A DNA stretch of 64,000 nt, taken from NCBI RefSeq assembly GCF_013346665.1, contig NZ_JABVBB010000038.1:62001-126000 (forward strand), read 5' to 3'. The notes beneath the pieces are model-generated. The model did not search any database. It had not been told where the DNA came from and was given only the letters and a program-made list of their open reading frames with translations. Positions 1 through 8,656 of the stretch are shown in pieces (position 1 is the stretch's first letter; the number at the start of each line of letters is the position of its first letter). Source of the stretch: Sulfitobacter maritimus. GTDB lineage: Bacteria > Pseudomonadota > Alphaproteobacteria > Rhodobacterales > Rhodobacteraceae. Both the position numbers and the translations under genes were made by a program.

Positions 1-1357
1 CGGTCCAGCCTGCTTCTTCGAGCAGCTTGGATGCGCGGCGTGCATTGCGGCGATCGAGCAAGCGGCTCGGGTCAGAAGTATGCGGCACAACAGCAGGCGC
101 GTTCAGCATCTCGGCAGGGACCAGATCACCAAGGCTTTCCAGCAGAGCAAGCTCCGCCCCTTCGGGCGCACCCTGCGCCATCAGCGGCGTGTCTTGAGTA
201 AAGGAGGCGCGGTGGTTGAACAGCCCGTATTGCAGCGACTCGTTCGTCCACTCGAAATTGAACATCAGCGCCACGGCCTCGCGCACCCGGCGGTCTTGCA
301 GCGCTTCGCGACCAAGGTTGAAGATGATACCGGAGGGTGTCGGGGGCGATCCGTCGGGCAGTTCGGCCTTTACGATATTGCCGTCGGTCACCTTGGAAAA
401 GTCATAACCTGTCGCCCATTTCTTTGAATCGCCTTCGGCGCGGAACGTGTATTCGCCCGCTTTGAACGCCTCAAAGGCCGAGGTGTCATCGCTAAAGATC
501 TCCAACCGGATGCGGTCAAAGTTCATGCGACCTCGGTTGATCGGCAGATCTTTACCCCAATAGTCCGGATTGCGTTTCAACACGATCCGCTTGGTCAGAT
601 CGATGCTATCGATCATATAGGCACCCGAACCGGGAGGCGGGTCCATCCAGCTGTCTTTCAACCCATTGCCGGTTTCCTCGAACCACTTCTTTGGCCAAGC
701 GGGCACGCCACCCACGGTCTCAATCAGGCTACGGCGCGAGATCCCGTCGGCGAAGGTGAATTTGACGGTGTGATCGTCCAGCGCCTCGACTTTAGGAATA
801 CGTTTGCGCACCGCATCGGCGTAGGATTTCAGCCCCTCGTCCAGCAGCAGATTGTGCGAGAAAACAATGTCATGCGCTGTCACCGGCGTGCCATCGGAAA
901 ACCGTGCCTCAGGACGCATGTTAAAGATCACCCATGATTTGTCCTCTGGGTACTCAAGGCTTTCACAAAGCAGACAATAGCTTTCGCCATAGGCATCTGC
1001 GGGAAGCGGCTCGCCACTTGGCGCTTCGCCCAGCAGGCTCTCAAACCCAAAGATCGAAAACAGATGCGCCCGGCCCTTGCCCGAATAGGGGTTCATCGAA
1101 TCGAGCGTGCCGACAAAGGGCAGCGAAATCTCACCGCCTTTGGGGGCGTCCGGGTTAACGTAATCAAAATGCTCGAAATCCGCCGGATAGGTCAGATCGC
1201 CGTAGAAGGAATAGCCATGGCTCTTGATGATTTTTTGCTCCTGAGCGGAGGCCGCCCCCGCAAGCAGAACAAGCACCGTCAGCATCATCGTCGCCATCCA
1301 AAGCGGCATGCTATGGTCCGACTGACGGGTCGCGACGCGGGTCTGGGCTCTGGGCAT
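1..1357 (-). CDS. Peptide/microcin C-type ABC transporter substrate-binding protein (YejA-like), C-terminus cut off by window edge
   Basis: A long open frame on the minus strand starts at 1357 and runs off the left edge, so about 452 residues are visible and the C-terminus is missing. The N-terminus has a basic stretch, a hydrophobic segment and an AASA-type signal peptidase site near residue 39, so the mature protein should be periplasmic. The start of the mature domain (YGDLTYPADFEHFDYVNP, then DAPKGG) is typical of the YejA branch of the SBP_bac_5 family, which delivers oligopeptides to a YejBEF permease/ATPase. Family members are about 600 residues long. The permease genes would lie beyond the left edge if the operon is intact. 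A later Met at residue 17 is an alternative start. The family call is firm; the substrate is inferred. Confidence 0.85.
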   Translation of the reverse strand, partial: MPRAQTRVATRQSDHSMPLWMATMMLTVLVLLAGAASAQEQKIIKSHGYSFYGDLTYPADFEHFDYVNPDAPKGGEISLPFVGTLDSMNPYSGKGRAHLFSIFGFESLLGEAPSGEPLPADAYGESYCLLCESLEYPEDKSWVIFNMRPEARFSDGTPVTAHDIVFSHNLLLDEGLKSYADAVRKRIPKVEALDDHTVKFTFADGISRRSLIETVGGVPAWPKKWFEETGNGLKDSWMDPPPGSGAYMIDSIDLTKRIVLKRNPDYWGKDLPINRGRMNFDRIRLEIFSDDTSAFEAFKAGEYTFRAEGDSKKWATGYDFSKVTDGNIVKAELPDGSPPTPSGIIFNLGREALQDRRVREAVALMFNFEWTNESLQYGLFNHRASFTQDTPLMAQGAPEGAELALLESLGDLVPAEMLNAPAVVPHTSDPSRLLDRRNARRASKLLEEAGWT

Positions 1358-1538
1358 AGGTCACTCCTTGGCGGGGCATAGTCCGGATCATTGCGTCATG
1401 TAGGCTAACGCTGTGAAGCGCCAAGATACAAGTTGCGAATATGTTATCTAAGCAGCCTGGGCGGTGGATTGCGAAAGCGAGGTCAATGCGAAGCCGTTGA
1501 CCGTTCCGATCAAGGTATTGCGCCGCCCCACAAACGCA

Positions 1539-1563
1539 AAAGCCGCCCCAAAGGGCGGCCTCA
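1539..1563 (-). terminator. Intrinsic terminator after the cytochrome c gene
   Basis: GCCGCCC and GGGCGGC arms enclose a four-base loop. On the minus strand the hairpin is followed by TTTTGCG, about 20 bp past the cytochrome stop codon. Confidence 0.75.
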
Positions 1564-1584
1564 CATACGCAATATCGCGTTCTA

Positions 1585-2085
1585 TCAGTTCGAAACGCTT
1601 TGCAGATAAGCGATCACGTCCGCCCGGTCTTCAACCTTGCGCAGACCCGCGAAGCCCATTGTGGTGCCGGGGGCGTAGCCTTTGGGGCTTTCGAGGAAAG
1701 CGCTCAGTTCTTCCGGGGTCCAGTCGCCTTCAAGCGAGGTCAGCGCGCCGGAGTAGCCAAAGCCATCCACCGCTGCAATGTCGCGGCCAACCACACCGTC
1801 CAGATGAGGGCCGGTGGCGTCGGTGCCGTCAACTTTGTGGCAGGCGGCGCATTTGCGGAAGACTTTGGAGCCGCTGTCGGCATCGGCTTCGGCCATAATG
1901 GCAGAGAAATCCACCTCTTCAGCGGCTTCGTCACCGCCGGCATCAGCCACTTCGATCACATAGGATGGCTCGCCATGCGCGTCGGCGTGGTAAATCTCTT
2001 CACCCGCCCATTTGCCCAGCAGAAGTACCAACCAGGCGCCAAACACGCCGGCTGCGATTTTGGTCAGGGTCATTGTATCGAACAT
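1585..2085 (-). CDS. Membrane-anchored c-type cytochrome (cytochrome c552/CycM-like)
   Basis: This 166-residue protein has one N-terminal transmembrane segment (about residues 6-26) that acts as an uncleaved anchor, then an acidic linker, then a class I cytochrome c domain. The heme attachment motif is C79-A-A-C82-H83, and a GTTMGF segment near residue 143 supplies the likely axial methionine. Such proteins carry electrons from the cytochrome bc1 complex to the terminal oxidase on the periplasmic face of the membrane. The gene ends in a strong terminator and is divergent from pheA. It stands alone here, with no oxidase genes nearby, so the partner oxidase cannot be told from context. Confidence 0.9.
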   Translation of the reverse strand: MFDTMTLTKIAAGVFGAWLVLLLGKWAGEEIYHADAHGEPSYVIEVADAGGDEAAEEVDFSAIMAEADADSGSKVFRKCAACHKVDGTDATGPHLDGVVGRDIAAVDGFGYSGALTSLEGDWTPEELSAFLESPKGYAPGTTMGFAGLRKVEDRADVIAYLQSVSN

Positions 2086-2239
2086 GCGTCAGGGTCCATC
2101 ACTTGGTATTGGCACCATGGCCGGGCCACGGTTCTTGGCGTCGTTGCAGGCGTATCTATTGCTTTCCCTTGGCGCAGGCAAGGTGTAGTTACCGCGACCA
2201 ATTGACCAATCCCGCACCGTTGCTATCAGGATGCTGCCC

Positions 2240-3097
2240 ATGACCCGCCAGACCACCCCGCGCATCGCCTTTCAAGGAGCGCTTGGCGCCTATAGTCACG
2301 AGGCTTGCTTGCAGGCTGCGCCCGACATGGAACCGGTGCCGTGTCAGTCGTTCGAAGGGGTCATCCGCGCTGTCCGCGAAGGCCGCGCTGATCTGGCGAT
2401 GCTGCCGGTAGAGAACACAACCTATGGCCGCGTGGCCGACATCCACCGGCTTTTGCCCGAAAGCGGGCTGCATATAATTGGTGAGGCTTTCGTGCGGGTC
2501 CGCATTGCCCTTATGGCGCGTCCTGGCGTTGCCCTGTCTGACATTCAGCATGTGCGCGCTCATCTGGTGTTGCTCCCACAGGCACGTAGCTTCTTGCAAA
2601 AACATGGCATTACCTCTGAACCGGCGGCTGATTCTGCGGGCGCGGCGGCGGAACTGGCTGTCTCGGACAGCCTGACAGATGGGGTCTTGGCCAGTGAGGT
2701 CGCCGCTGAGATCCATGGGCTGGACGTGTTGGCGCGCGATATCGAAGACCTTGACCACAACACCACCCGCTTTTTGTTAATGGCGCCCGAGATCGACCTG
2801 AGCCGCCGCGCAGAGCGAATGCTGACCACCTTCGTATTCGAAGTGCGTAACATTCCAGCAGCGCTTTACAAAGCGATGGGCGGCTTTGCCACGAACGGCG
2901 TAAACATGACCAAGCTGGAAAGCTACATGGTCGGCGGATCGTTCACCGCCACGCAGTTCTACGCAGATATCGAAGGCCATCCCGATGACCCGGCGGTGAA
3001 ACGCGCGCTCGATGAACTGGGGTATTTCACCAATATGCTTGAGATCCTCGGCGTCTATCCCGCTCACCCTGATCGGGGGGCGTCCGGGGGGATGTAA
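2240..3097 (+). CDS. pheA: Prephenate dehydratase
   Basis: This enzyme converts prephenate to phenylpyruvate in phenylalanine synthesis. It is a monofunctional form of about 285 residues: a PDT domain (about 5-180) with the catalytic TTRF motif (in DHNTTRFLL), then an ACT domain. There is no fused chorismate mutase. The ACT motif that in E. coli PheA reads ESRP, and helps bind feedback phenylalanine, reads ESYM here. I prefer the ATG at 2240 over the one at 2231 because an AGGA lies at good spacing before it. The gene converges on the SRPBCC gene, with a GC-rich palindrome between them. Confidence 0.95.
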   Translation: MTRQTTPRIAFQGALGAYSHEACLQAAPDMEPVPCQSFEGVIRAVREGRADLAMLPVENTTYGRVADIHRLLPESGLHIIGEAFVRVRIALMARPGVALSDIQHVRAHLVLLPQARSFLQKHGITSEPAADSAGAAAELAVSDSLTDGVLASEVAAEIHGLDVLARDIEDLDHNTTRFLLMAPEIDLSRRAERMLTTFVFEVRNIPAALYKAMGGFATNGVNMTKLESYMVGGSFTATQFYADIEGHPDDPAVKRALDELGYFTNMLEILGVYPAHPDRGASGGM

Positions 3098-3100
3098 CCC

Positions 3101-3121
3101 GCGGGCGGAAATTCCGCCCCG
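3101..3121. terminator. Palindrome between convergent pheA and SRPBCC gene
   Basis: GGGCGGA/TCCGCCC arms with a 3-base loop sit in the 32-bp convergent gap. It is likely a shared transcription end, although no clear T-run follows on either strand. Confidence 0.5.
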
Positions 3122-3129
3122 CAGCGCGT

Positions 3130-3603
3130 TTAGGCCTGAAGCCTGCGGGCGTGGCGCTCTTCCATGCTGCGGGCATATTCCGCGACGCGCTGCTTGTATT
3201 TCTTGGTCAGATTGGTCTTGGCCAGCTTCAGCGATTGCACCCAAAGCCGCGCGGACAGGGTCAGCGGTTTGACCTCAAGCGCCACCAGAATCCGCGTACG
3301 GTTGCGCGAAAGAGCCATCAACTCAAACGACATCTGCGCCGCCATCCCGGCAGAGATACTGTCGAGCGCCATTTCATCTGGGCGGTCAAAGGTGACCATC
3401 TCGACCGTCATTTCGCGTTTCTTGCCACGCAGGGGGAAAACGGCTTTCCACGTCATGCCCACACCAGGCGTGTGCAAGCTGTCTACCCGTTGCACCTCGG
3501 CACCGCGGCGCATGGCAGAACGCTCAAAGCTCTCAAAGTCGCACAACATGGCGAAAACCGCCTCAATAGGCGCTTCGATGTCTTCCTTGGTGGAAAATTT
3601 CAT
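3130..3603 (-). CDS. SRPBCC/START-like domain protein
   Basis: This protein of about 157 residues begins MKFSTKEDIEAPIEAVFAML, the typical first strand and helix of the SRPBCC (Bet v 1/polyketide cyclase-like) fold. It has a hydrophobic cavity fold and no catalytic motif I can name. Its C-terminus is very basic (KTNLTKKYKQRV, then RHARRL). The frame extends upstream to a TTG at 3636, but the ATG at 3603 lies directly before the conserved domain start and is the likely start. It is not in an obvious operon: it converges on pheA and lies just downstream of nudC on the same strand. The function is unknown; lipid or small hydrophobic ligand binding is the family expectation. Confidence 0.8.
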   Translation of the reverse strand: MKFSTKEDIEAPIEAVFAMLCDFESFERSAMRRGAEVQRVDSLHTPGVGMTWKAVFPLRGKKREMTVEMVTFDRPDEMALDSISAGMAAQMSFELMALSRNRTRILVALEVKPLTLSARLWVQSLKLAKTNLTKKYKQRVAEYARSMEERHARRLQA

Positions 3604-3664
3604 GCCGCTCGGTCCAATTCTTCTGCTCTCAATCAACGATTTTCTATCGTTATGTCACGCTATG

Positions 3665-4633
3665 TTAAAGCAATGTATCCGCAAGCCAGTTTTCCAGCAA
3701 GAAATGTGCAATCGCGCCACTTCGGGCCGGCAGCAGGCGCGGATGCGCGCCGGCAAAGACCTCCATCATCTCTTCACGGCTGACCCAAAGCGCATCTTCG
3801 ATTTCCACCGGGTCGATGGTGATCTCGTGGCTCAGCGCTTCGCCTGCGCAGCCCAACATCAGTGAGGACGGGAAGGGCCAAGGTTGGCTTGCGAGATACT
3901 GCACGGCGCCCACCTGCACCCCGGCTTCTTCAAAGACTTCGCGGCGTACGGCAGCTTCCATGGTTTCACCGGGTTCGACAAAACCGGCAAGGAGGGAATA
4001 CATGCCCTCCGGCCAACCGGGAGAGCGCCCCATCAACACCGAATTGCGATGGGTGATCAGCATAATAACAACCGGATCAGTGCGCGGAAAATGGGCACCG
4101 CCGCAGGCGGGACATTGGCGCTGCCAGCCGCCTTGGGTCACGTCGGTTGCCGCCCCGCAGCGGGCGCAATGGCCGTGGGTTTCATGCCAGCCAAGGATCG
4201 CCTTGCCGCTGGCCGCCAATTCTGCATCGCGCGGCGACAGCCATGTCATCACGCGCCGCAATTCAGCAAAGACCATGTCATCGCCCAACAACGGATGCCG
4301 CTGCTCGCTCGGGTCGAGAAAAGCGCCAAGCTGACCTTGGTCCAGATGTTCGGGCGCCCAGTTGGACAGATCAACGGCAAAGCGTCCGGCCCCATCCTCC
4401 CGACCCAGCAAGATCGGCGCGGCGCGCGCCTCGGCAAGAGCGGGGTGGTCCATCGGCAGCCGCACCAGCGCCGCAGGGCGTTCGGGCTGGATGAGGGGCT
4501 TGCCGCGCCAAAAGACAATCGCCCGCGCTGCAGGATCAGCCGCAAGTGCGGCCATTGCCGCAGGATCGCCACGCAATTCTCCGGCGCGGTCCAACGCCGA
4601 TCCTCCAAAGGTGACCGTTTCCGCGTGACGCAT
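3665..4633 (-). CDS. nudC: NAD+ diphosphatase / RNA decapping hydrolase, Nudix family
   Basis: This enzyme hydrolyses NAD(H) to NMN and AMP, and NudC enzymes also remove NAD caps from RNA. At 322 residues it has the full NudC layout: an N-terminal domain, a four-cysteine zinc ribbon (CARCG and CPACG, about residues 156-175), then the Nudix domain with the box GFVEPGETMEAAVRREVFEE. This is followed by the SQPWPFPSS sequence that separates NudC (SQPWPFPxS) from other Nudix enzymes. All catalytic glutamates of the box are present. The gene is divergent from the SRP RNA gene. Confidence 0.95.
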   Translation of the reverse strand: MRHAETVTFGGSALDRAGELRGDPAAMAALAADPAARAIVFWRGKPLIQPERPAALVRLPMDHPALAEARAAPILLGREDGAGRFAVDLSNWAPEHLDQGQLGAFLDPSEQRHPLLGDDMVFAELRRVMTWLSPRDAELAASGKAILGWHETHGHCARCGAATDVTQGGWQRQCPACGGAHFPRTDPVVIMLITHRNSVLMGRSPGWPEGMYSLLAGFVEPGETMEAAVRREVFEEAGVQVGAVQYLASQPWPFPSSLMLGCAGEALSHEITIDPVEIEDALWVSREEMMEVFAGAHPRLLPARSGAIAHFLLENWLADTLL

Positions 4634-4760
4634 GTTTCACCGCCCTCCCGCCGTTATTTGGCTTTAGAATGAAGGCTTGTCACGACCGCTGACCCATAGC
4701 AACGCAACGCGGACGCAAATTTCTGATGGTTGCACATCGGTCAGAGGCGTCCTATATGGG

Positions 4761-4862
4761 GCTTGAGAGGTTGGTGCGGGCAGGCGCCTCGCCAACCCGG
4801 TCAGATCCGGAAGGAAGCAGCCGTAACGAGCCCCGCTTGGGTCGTTATCAGCCTCTCACCAA
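4761..4862 (+). ncRNA. ffs: Signal recognition particle RNA, bacterial small (4.5S) type
   Basis: The hallmark apical loop GTCAGATCCGGAAGGAAGCA lies at about 4800-4819. It has the asymmetric loop and GGAA tetraloop that bind Ffh. GAGAGG near 4765 pairs with CCTCTC near 4852 to close the hairpin, giving a transcript of about 100 nt. ffs next to the dnaX-ybaB-recR region is common in alphaproteobacteria. The 5' and 3' ends are estimates from base pairing. The 260 bp from here to 5123 hold a TCGTTTC-GAA-GAAACGA hairpin (about 4897-4913) but no gene that I can support. Confidence 0.93.
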
Positions 4863-5123
4863 CGTCGTATCGCGCAGCGATGCGACGCCCCCGGCAGTCG
4901 TTTCGAAGAAACGATGAGAGGGGCGCCCTCCAATTATTCACATAACTTTCCCCGAGATGCCCGCCCGCGGGAACCACGGGCAACGTGCTCCCTCCCCCCT
5001 GAGGCGATTTTGCAACGCTTAAGGTAAATGCATCGCTTGCTTATCCTGGGACGCAATGGCGGCTATCGACGGCAGCCTCGCCCCCCAGGGAGGGCGCCCA
5101 CCTCATCCATTCATTACTCTGCC

Positions 5124-5957
5124 TTACAACCGATCCGCCTCAAACGTATCGCAAGCGGCGACCTGCCCTGTGTCAAACCCGCGCTCAAACCAACGCGCGC
5201 GCTGCTCGGACGTCCCATGGGTGAAAGTATGCGGCTGCGGTACCTGCCCTGCTTGACGCTGTAGATGATCATCGCCAATCATCCGCGCCGCGTTCAGCGC
5301 TTCTTGCAGATCGCCCTTCTCCATCAAGCCTTCGACATTCGACGCCCAGATTCCGGAAAAACAATCGGCCATCAACTCCAGCCGCACCGTCAGAGCGTTG
5401 GCCTCAACTTCCGACGACTGCTGCCGCATTTGGCTTACCTGCGGCAGCACGCCGATCTCATTCTGTACATGATGCGCAACTTCGTGTGCGATCACATAGG
5501 CCGCCGCGAAATCGCCCCCGGCCCCCAGCCGCTGCTCCATCGTGCGAAAGAAGGCAACGTCGAGATAGGCCATCCGGTCCGCCGGGCAGTAGAACGGCCC
5601 GGTCGCGCCAGAGGCACCGCCACAGGCGCTTTGGGTCACGCTGTCGAACACCACCAGTTTCGGCGGGGTGTAGGTCTCGCCCAATTGCTCTTGGAAAATG
5701 CGGCTCCAAACCTGCTCAGTCGTGGTCAAGACGCGAGCGGCAAAATCAACCTGCGGATCTTCATTCTCGGACAGCGGGCGCGACTGCTGAACCTGTCCGC
5801 CGCCCTGCCCGGTCAGCAGCGGGCTCACATCAATCCCGGTGAAATAACCGATCGCCATGACCGCCAGCACGCCAACAAGCCCAAGCCCCCCGGCCTTGCC
5901 CGCCCCCCCGCTGCGCCGAATGATATTCTTGCTTCGTCCGATCCCCCGCAAGCGCAT
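5124..5957 (-). CDS. Neutral zinc metallopeptidase (YpfJ family)
   Basis: This 277-residue protein starts with MRLRGIGRSKNIIRR and a glycine-rich stretch, then has one transmembrane helix (about residues 25-42). The rest should be periplasmic. The metal-binding motif HEVAHHVQ is present near residue 160, with a downstream ELMADCFSGIWA helix that probably carries the third ligand. This matches the YpfJ/KPN_02809 family (zincin-like, about 280-300 residues). It carries two well-conserved cysteines (ACGG and FYC). The substrate is unknown. The gene stands between ffs and a small DUF202 gene transcribed the other way. Confidence 0.9.
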   Translation of the reverse strand: MRLRGIGRSKNIIRRSGGAGKAGGLGLVGVLAVMAIGYFTGIDVSPLLTGQGGGQVQQSRPLSENEDPQVDFAARVLTTTEQVWSRIFQEQLGETYTPPKLVVFDSVTQSACGGASGATGPFYCPADRMAYLDVAFFRTMEQRLGAGGDFAAAYVIAHEVAHHVQNEIGVLPQVSQMRQQSSEVEANALTVRLELMADCFSGIWASNVEGLMEKGDLQEALNAARMIGDDHLQRQAGQVPQPHTFTHGTSEQRARWFERGFDTGQVAACDTFEADRL

Positions 5958-6020
5958 GGGCAGCCTCCCGCTATGTCATAGTTTGTTGCCATATGAACGC
6001 GCAGGCCGCTAAATGGTTCA

Positions 6021-6383
6021 ATGAGCGATAAAAATGATCTTGCCAAAGACCGCACCGATTGGGCCGAGGACCGCACGATCCTCGCCAATGAGCGCACTTT
6101 TGCAGGCTGGATGCGCACCGGCATGGCAGCCGTCGCTGTGGCAATCGGCCTGCGCGCCGTGTTTCGCGAGTTCGAACCGACATGGGTGGCCAAAGCGGTC
6201 TCGTCGGTTTTCATCGCCGCTGCGCTCTATGTCTATTGGGCCGCGCAGGCCTCCGCCGCAGAGACCCAAAAGCGGTTGAGCGACCATCATGCCAATGCCC
6301 AGCCCAACGGGCGGCTGAAGATCTTGGCCATCATCCTCGCCGTCGCCTCTGCCGGGACCGGAGTGATCCTCTGGATGCTCTGA
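6021..6383 (+). CDS. DUF202 (YidH-like) small membrane protein
   Basis: The protein has 120 residues. A charged N-terminus (DRTDWAEDRTILANERTF) carries the family signature with the ANERTF/AWxRT pattern, and three transmembrane helices follow (about residues 31-46, 57-75 and 98-119). It is an inner membrane protein of unknown function. It is divergent from the metallopeptidase with a 63-bp gap, and dnaX follows 75 bp downstream on the same strand. Confidence 0.85.
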   Translation: MSDKNDLAKDRTDWAEDRTILANERTFAGWMRTGMAAVAVAIGLRAVFREFEPTWVAKAVSSVFIAAALYVYWAAQASAAETQKRLSDHHANAQPNGRLKILAIILAVASAGTGVILWML

Positions 6384-6458
6384 CCTCGGCAAGCCCGGTG
6401 GACGCCACGAGCCGGAACGCCTAGTTTGCAGCCTTAACCGAATCCGATCTGGGGCATC

Positions 6459-8210
6459 ATGACAGATACATCCGCCTACCGCGTGCTGGCCCGTAAATAC
6501 CGGCCCGAGACCTTTGCCGATCTTGTCGGGCAGGACGCCATGGTGCGCACGCTGAAAAACGCATTCGCTGCCGACCGGATCGCGCAGGCTTTCGTGATGA
6601 CCGGCATTCGTGGCACTGGCAAGACAACCACGGCGCGGATCATCGCTAAAGGGATGAACTGTATCGGACCAGACGGCAACGGCGGGCCGACGACCGATCC
6701 CTGCGGCGTGTGTGAGCATTGCACCGCCATCATGGAAGGCCGCCATGTCGACGTGATGGAGATGGACGCCGCGTCAAACACCGGGGTCGCCAACATTCGA
6801 GAGATCATCGATTCGGTGCACTACCGTGCGGCTTCGGCCCGCTACAAAGTCTATATCATCGACGAAGTGCACATGCTCTCGACTGGCGCTTTCAACGCGC
6901 TGTTGAAAACATTGGAAGAGCCGCCGGAGCACGTCAAATTCATCTTTGCCACCACCGAGATCCGCAAAGTGCCGGTGACGGTGCTTTCGCGCTGCCAGCG
7001 CTTTGACCTGCGCCGGATCGAGCCGGAGGTGATGATCGCCTTGCTGCGCAAGATCGCCACCGCCGAGGGGGCCGAGATTACCGATGACGCGCTGGCATTG
7101 ATCACCCGCGCCGCCGAAGGCTCGGCCCGTGATGCGACCTCGTTGTTGGATCAGGCGATCAGCCACGGCGCGGGCGAGACCGGGGCCGAACAGGTCCGCG
7201 CGATGCTGGGTCTGGCCGACCGGGGCAGGGTGCTGGACCTCTTCGACATGGTGCTGCGCGGCGATGCGGGGGCCGCGCTGACCGAGCTTTCGGCGCAATA
7301 CGCCGACGGGGCAGACCCGATGGCGGTGCTGCGCGATTTGGCTGAGATCACGCATTGGGTCTCAGTCGTGAAAATCACGCCCGACGCCGCCGAAGACCCC
7401 ACCATCGCCCCCGAAGAACGCGCCCGTGGCCAGCAAATGGCAGAGACCATCCCGATGCGCGTGCTGACCCGCCTGTGGCAGATGCTACTTAAAGCCCTGG
7501 ATGAGGTCGCCGCCGCGCCCAATGCGATGATGGCAGCCGAAATGGCCGTGATCCGCCTCACGCATGTGGCCGACCTGCCCTCTCCCGAGGAACTGGTACG
7601 CAAGCTGCAAAACAGCAGCCCGCCCTCTACTCCAATCGGTGGCGGCGGCGGCAATGGAGCCGCGCAGGGCAACCCCGGCGCACAGGCGGTGCATCAGGCC
7701 CAACAGCGCATGGCGTCCAACCCCGGCCCGCAGGGGCAGACCACAGCGCTGGCGCAAGACCTCGACGCCGCCCTGGCCCGTTTCCCGACCTTCGAACATG
7801 TGGTCGAGCTGATCCGCGTGAACCGCGATGTGAAACTGCTGGTCGAGGTCGAGACCTGCGTGCAACTCGCCGCCTATCAACCGGGCCGTATCGAATTTGT
7901 CCCCACCGACGACGCGCCCCGCGATCTTGCGCAGCGGCTGGGACAAAAGCTGCAACTCTGGACCGGCAACCGCTGGGCGGTGTCGCTGGTCAACGAAGGC
8001 GGTGCGCAAACCATCGCGCAAATCCGTGATGCCCGCGAATTAGCGCTGAAAGCCAAGGCCGAAGACCACCCGATGATGCAGGCCGTGCTGGCGCAATTCC
8101 CTAAGGCCCGGATCACCGCGATCCGCACGCCCGAAGACCTCGCCGCCGCCGCCACCGCCGAAGCGCTGCCGGAGGTCGAAGACGAATGGGATCCGTTCGA
8201 GGACGGTTGA
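6459..8210 (+). CDS. dnaX: DNA polymerase III subunit gamma/tau (clamp loader)
   Basis: This is the ATPase of the replicative clamp loader. The AAA+ domain is complete: Walker A GIRGTGKTTTAR (about residues 47-58), a four-cysteine zinc module (C68, then CGVCEHC), Walker B-type YIIDEVHML, and the sensor/SRC segment SRCQRF. A domain III region and a Gly/Ala/Pro/Gln-rich linker (about 395-430) follow, then a C-terminal tau-like domain ending in an acidic tail (DEWDPFEDG). The length is 583 residues. I see no obvious slippery A-run for a programmed frameshift. ybaB and recR follow on the same strand, the conserved bacterial order. Confidence 0.97.
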   Translation: MTDTSAYRVLARKYRPETFADLVGQDAMVRTLKNAFAADRIAQAFVMTGIRGTGKTTTARIIAKGMNCIGPDGNGGPTTDPCGVCEHCTAIMEGRHVDVMEMDAASNTGVANIREIIDSVHYRAASARYKVYIIDEVHMLSTGAFNALLKTLEEPPEHVKFIFATTEIRKVPVTVLSRCQRFDLRRIEPEVMIALLRKIATAEGAEITDDALALITRAAEGSARDATSLLDQAISHGAGETGAEQVRAMLGLADRGRVLDLFDMVLRGDAGAALTELSAQYADGADPMAVLRDLAEITHWVSVVKITPDAAEDPTIAPEERARGQQMAETIPMRVLTRLWQMLLKALDEVAAAPNAMMAAEMAVIRLTHVADLPSPEELVRKLQNSSPPSTPIGGGGGNGAAQGNPGAQAVHQAQQRMASNPGPQGQTTALAQDLDAALARFPTFEHVVELIRVNRDVKLLVEVETCVQLAAYQPGRIEFVPTDDAPRDLAQRLGQKLQLWTGNRWAVSLVNEGGAQTIAQIRDARELALKAKAEDHPMMQAVLAQFPKARITAIRTPEDLAAAATAEALPEVEDEWDPFEDG

Positions 8211-8262
8211 TCCCTACCCCCTCACGCCACATATAAACGACAATGCAACAAGGAGACCCCAG

Positions 8263-8607
8263 ATGCTCAAGGGATTAGGCGGCCTCGGCGATATGGCCGG
8301 GATGATGAAAAAAGCGCAGGAAATGCAGGGCAAAATGGCCGAACTGCAAGAGGAGATGCACAACATCACCGTCGAAGGTGAATCCGGTGCGGGCCTCGTC
8401 AAAGCGACCTGTAGCGCCAAGGGTGAGTTGAAGGGCCTCGATATCGACCCATCGATCTTTAACAAGGACGAGAAAGAAGTCGTCGAAGACTTGATCCTCG
8501 CCGCGATCAAAGACGCCCAGAGCAAAGCTTCGGAGCGTGCGCAGGCCGAGATGAGTAAGCTGACCGAAGGCATGGGTCTGCCCGCAGGTATGAAACTGCC
8601 TTTCTAA
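8263..8607 (+). CDS. YbaB/EbfC family nucleoid-associated protein
   Basis: This 114-residue protein has the family's typical start (MLKGLGGLGDMAGMMKKAQ), the long amphipathic helix MAELQEEMHNITVEGESG, and the small sheet around VKATCSAKGELKGLDIDPS. EbfC-type proteins bind DNA as dimers. Their genes almost always lie between dnaX and recR, as here (52 bp after dnaX, preceded by AAGGAG). The exact cellular role is not settled. Confidence 0.95.
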   Translation: MLKGLGGLGDMAGMMKKAQEMQGKMAELQEEMHNITVEGESGAGLVKATCSAKGELKGLDIDPSIFNKDEKEVVEDLILAAIKDAQSKASERAQAEMSKLTEGMGLPAGMKLPF

Positions 8608-8613
8608 ACGGTT

Positions 8614-8629
8614 GGGGCGGAAACGCCCC
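8614..8629 (+). terminator. GAAA-tetraloop hairpin between ybaB and recR
   Basis: GGGGCG-GAAA-CGCCCC is followed by a pyrimidine-rich tract (TTCCCCTTTCCC). It could partly end transcription or set the ybaB/recR ratio; it is not a strong T-run terminator. Confidence 0.45.
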
Positions 8630-8656
8630 TTCCCCTTTCCCGAATAGGTGCCATCC

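Noticed and set aside
4726-4983. Small frames over the SRP RNA gene
   Set aside because: They overlap the conserved RNA gene and have no similarity to anything.
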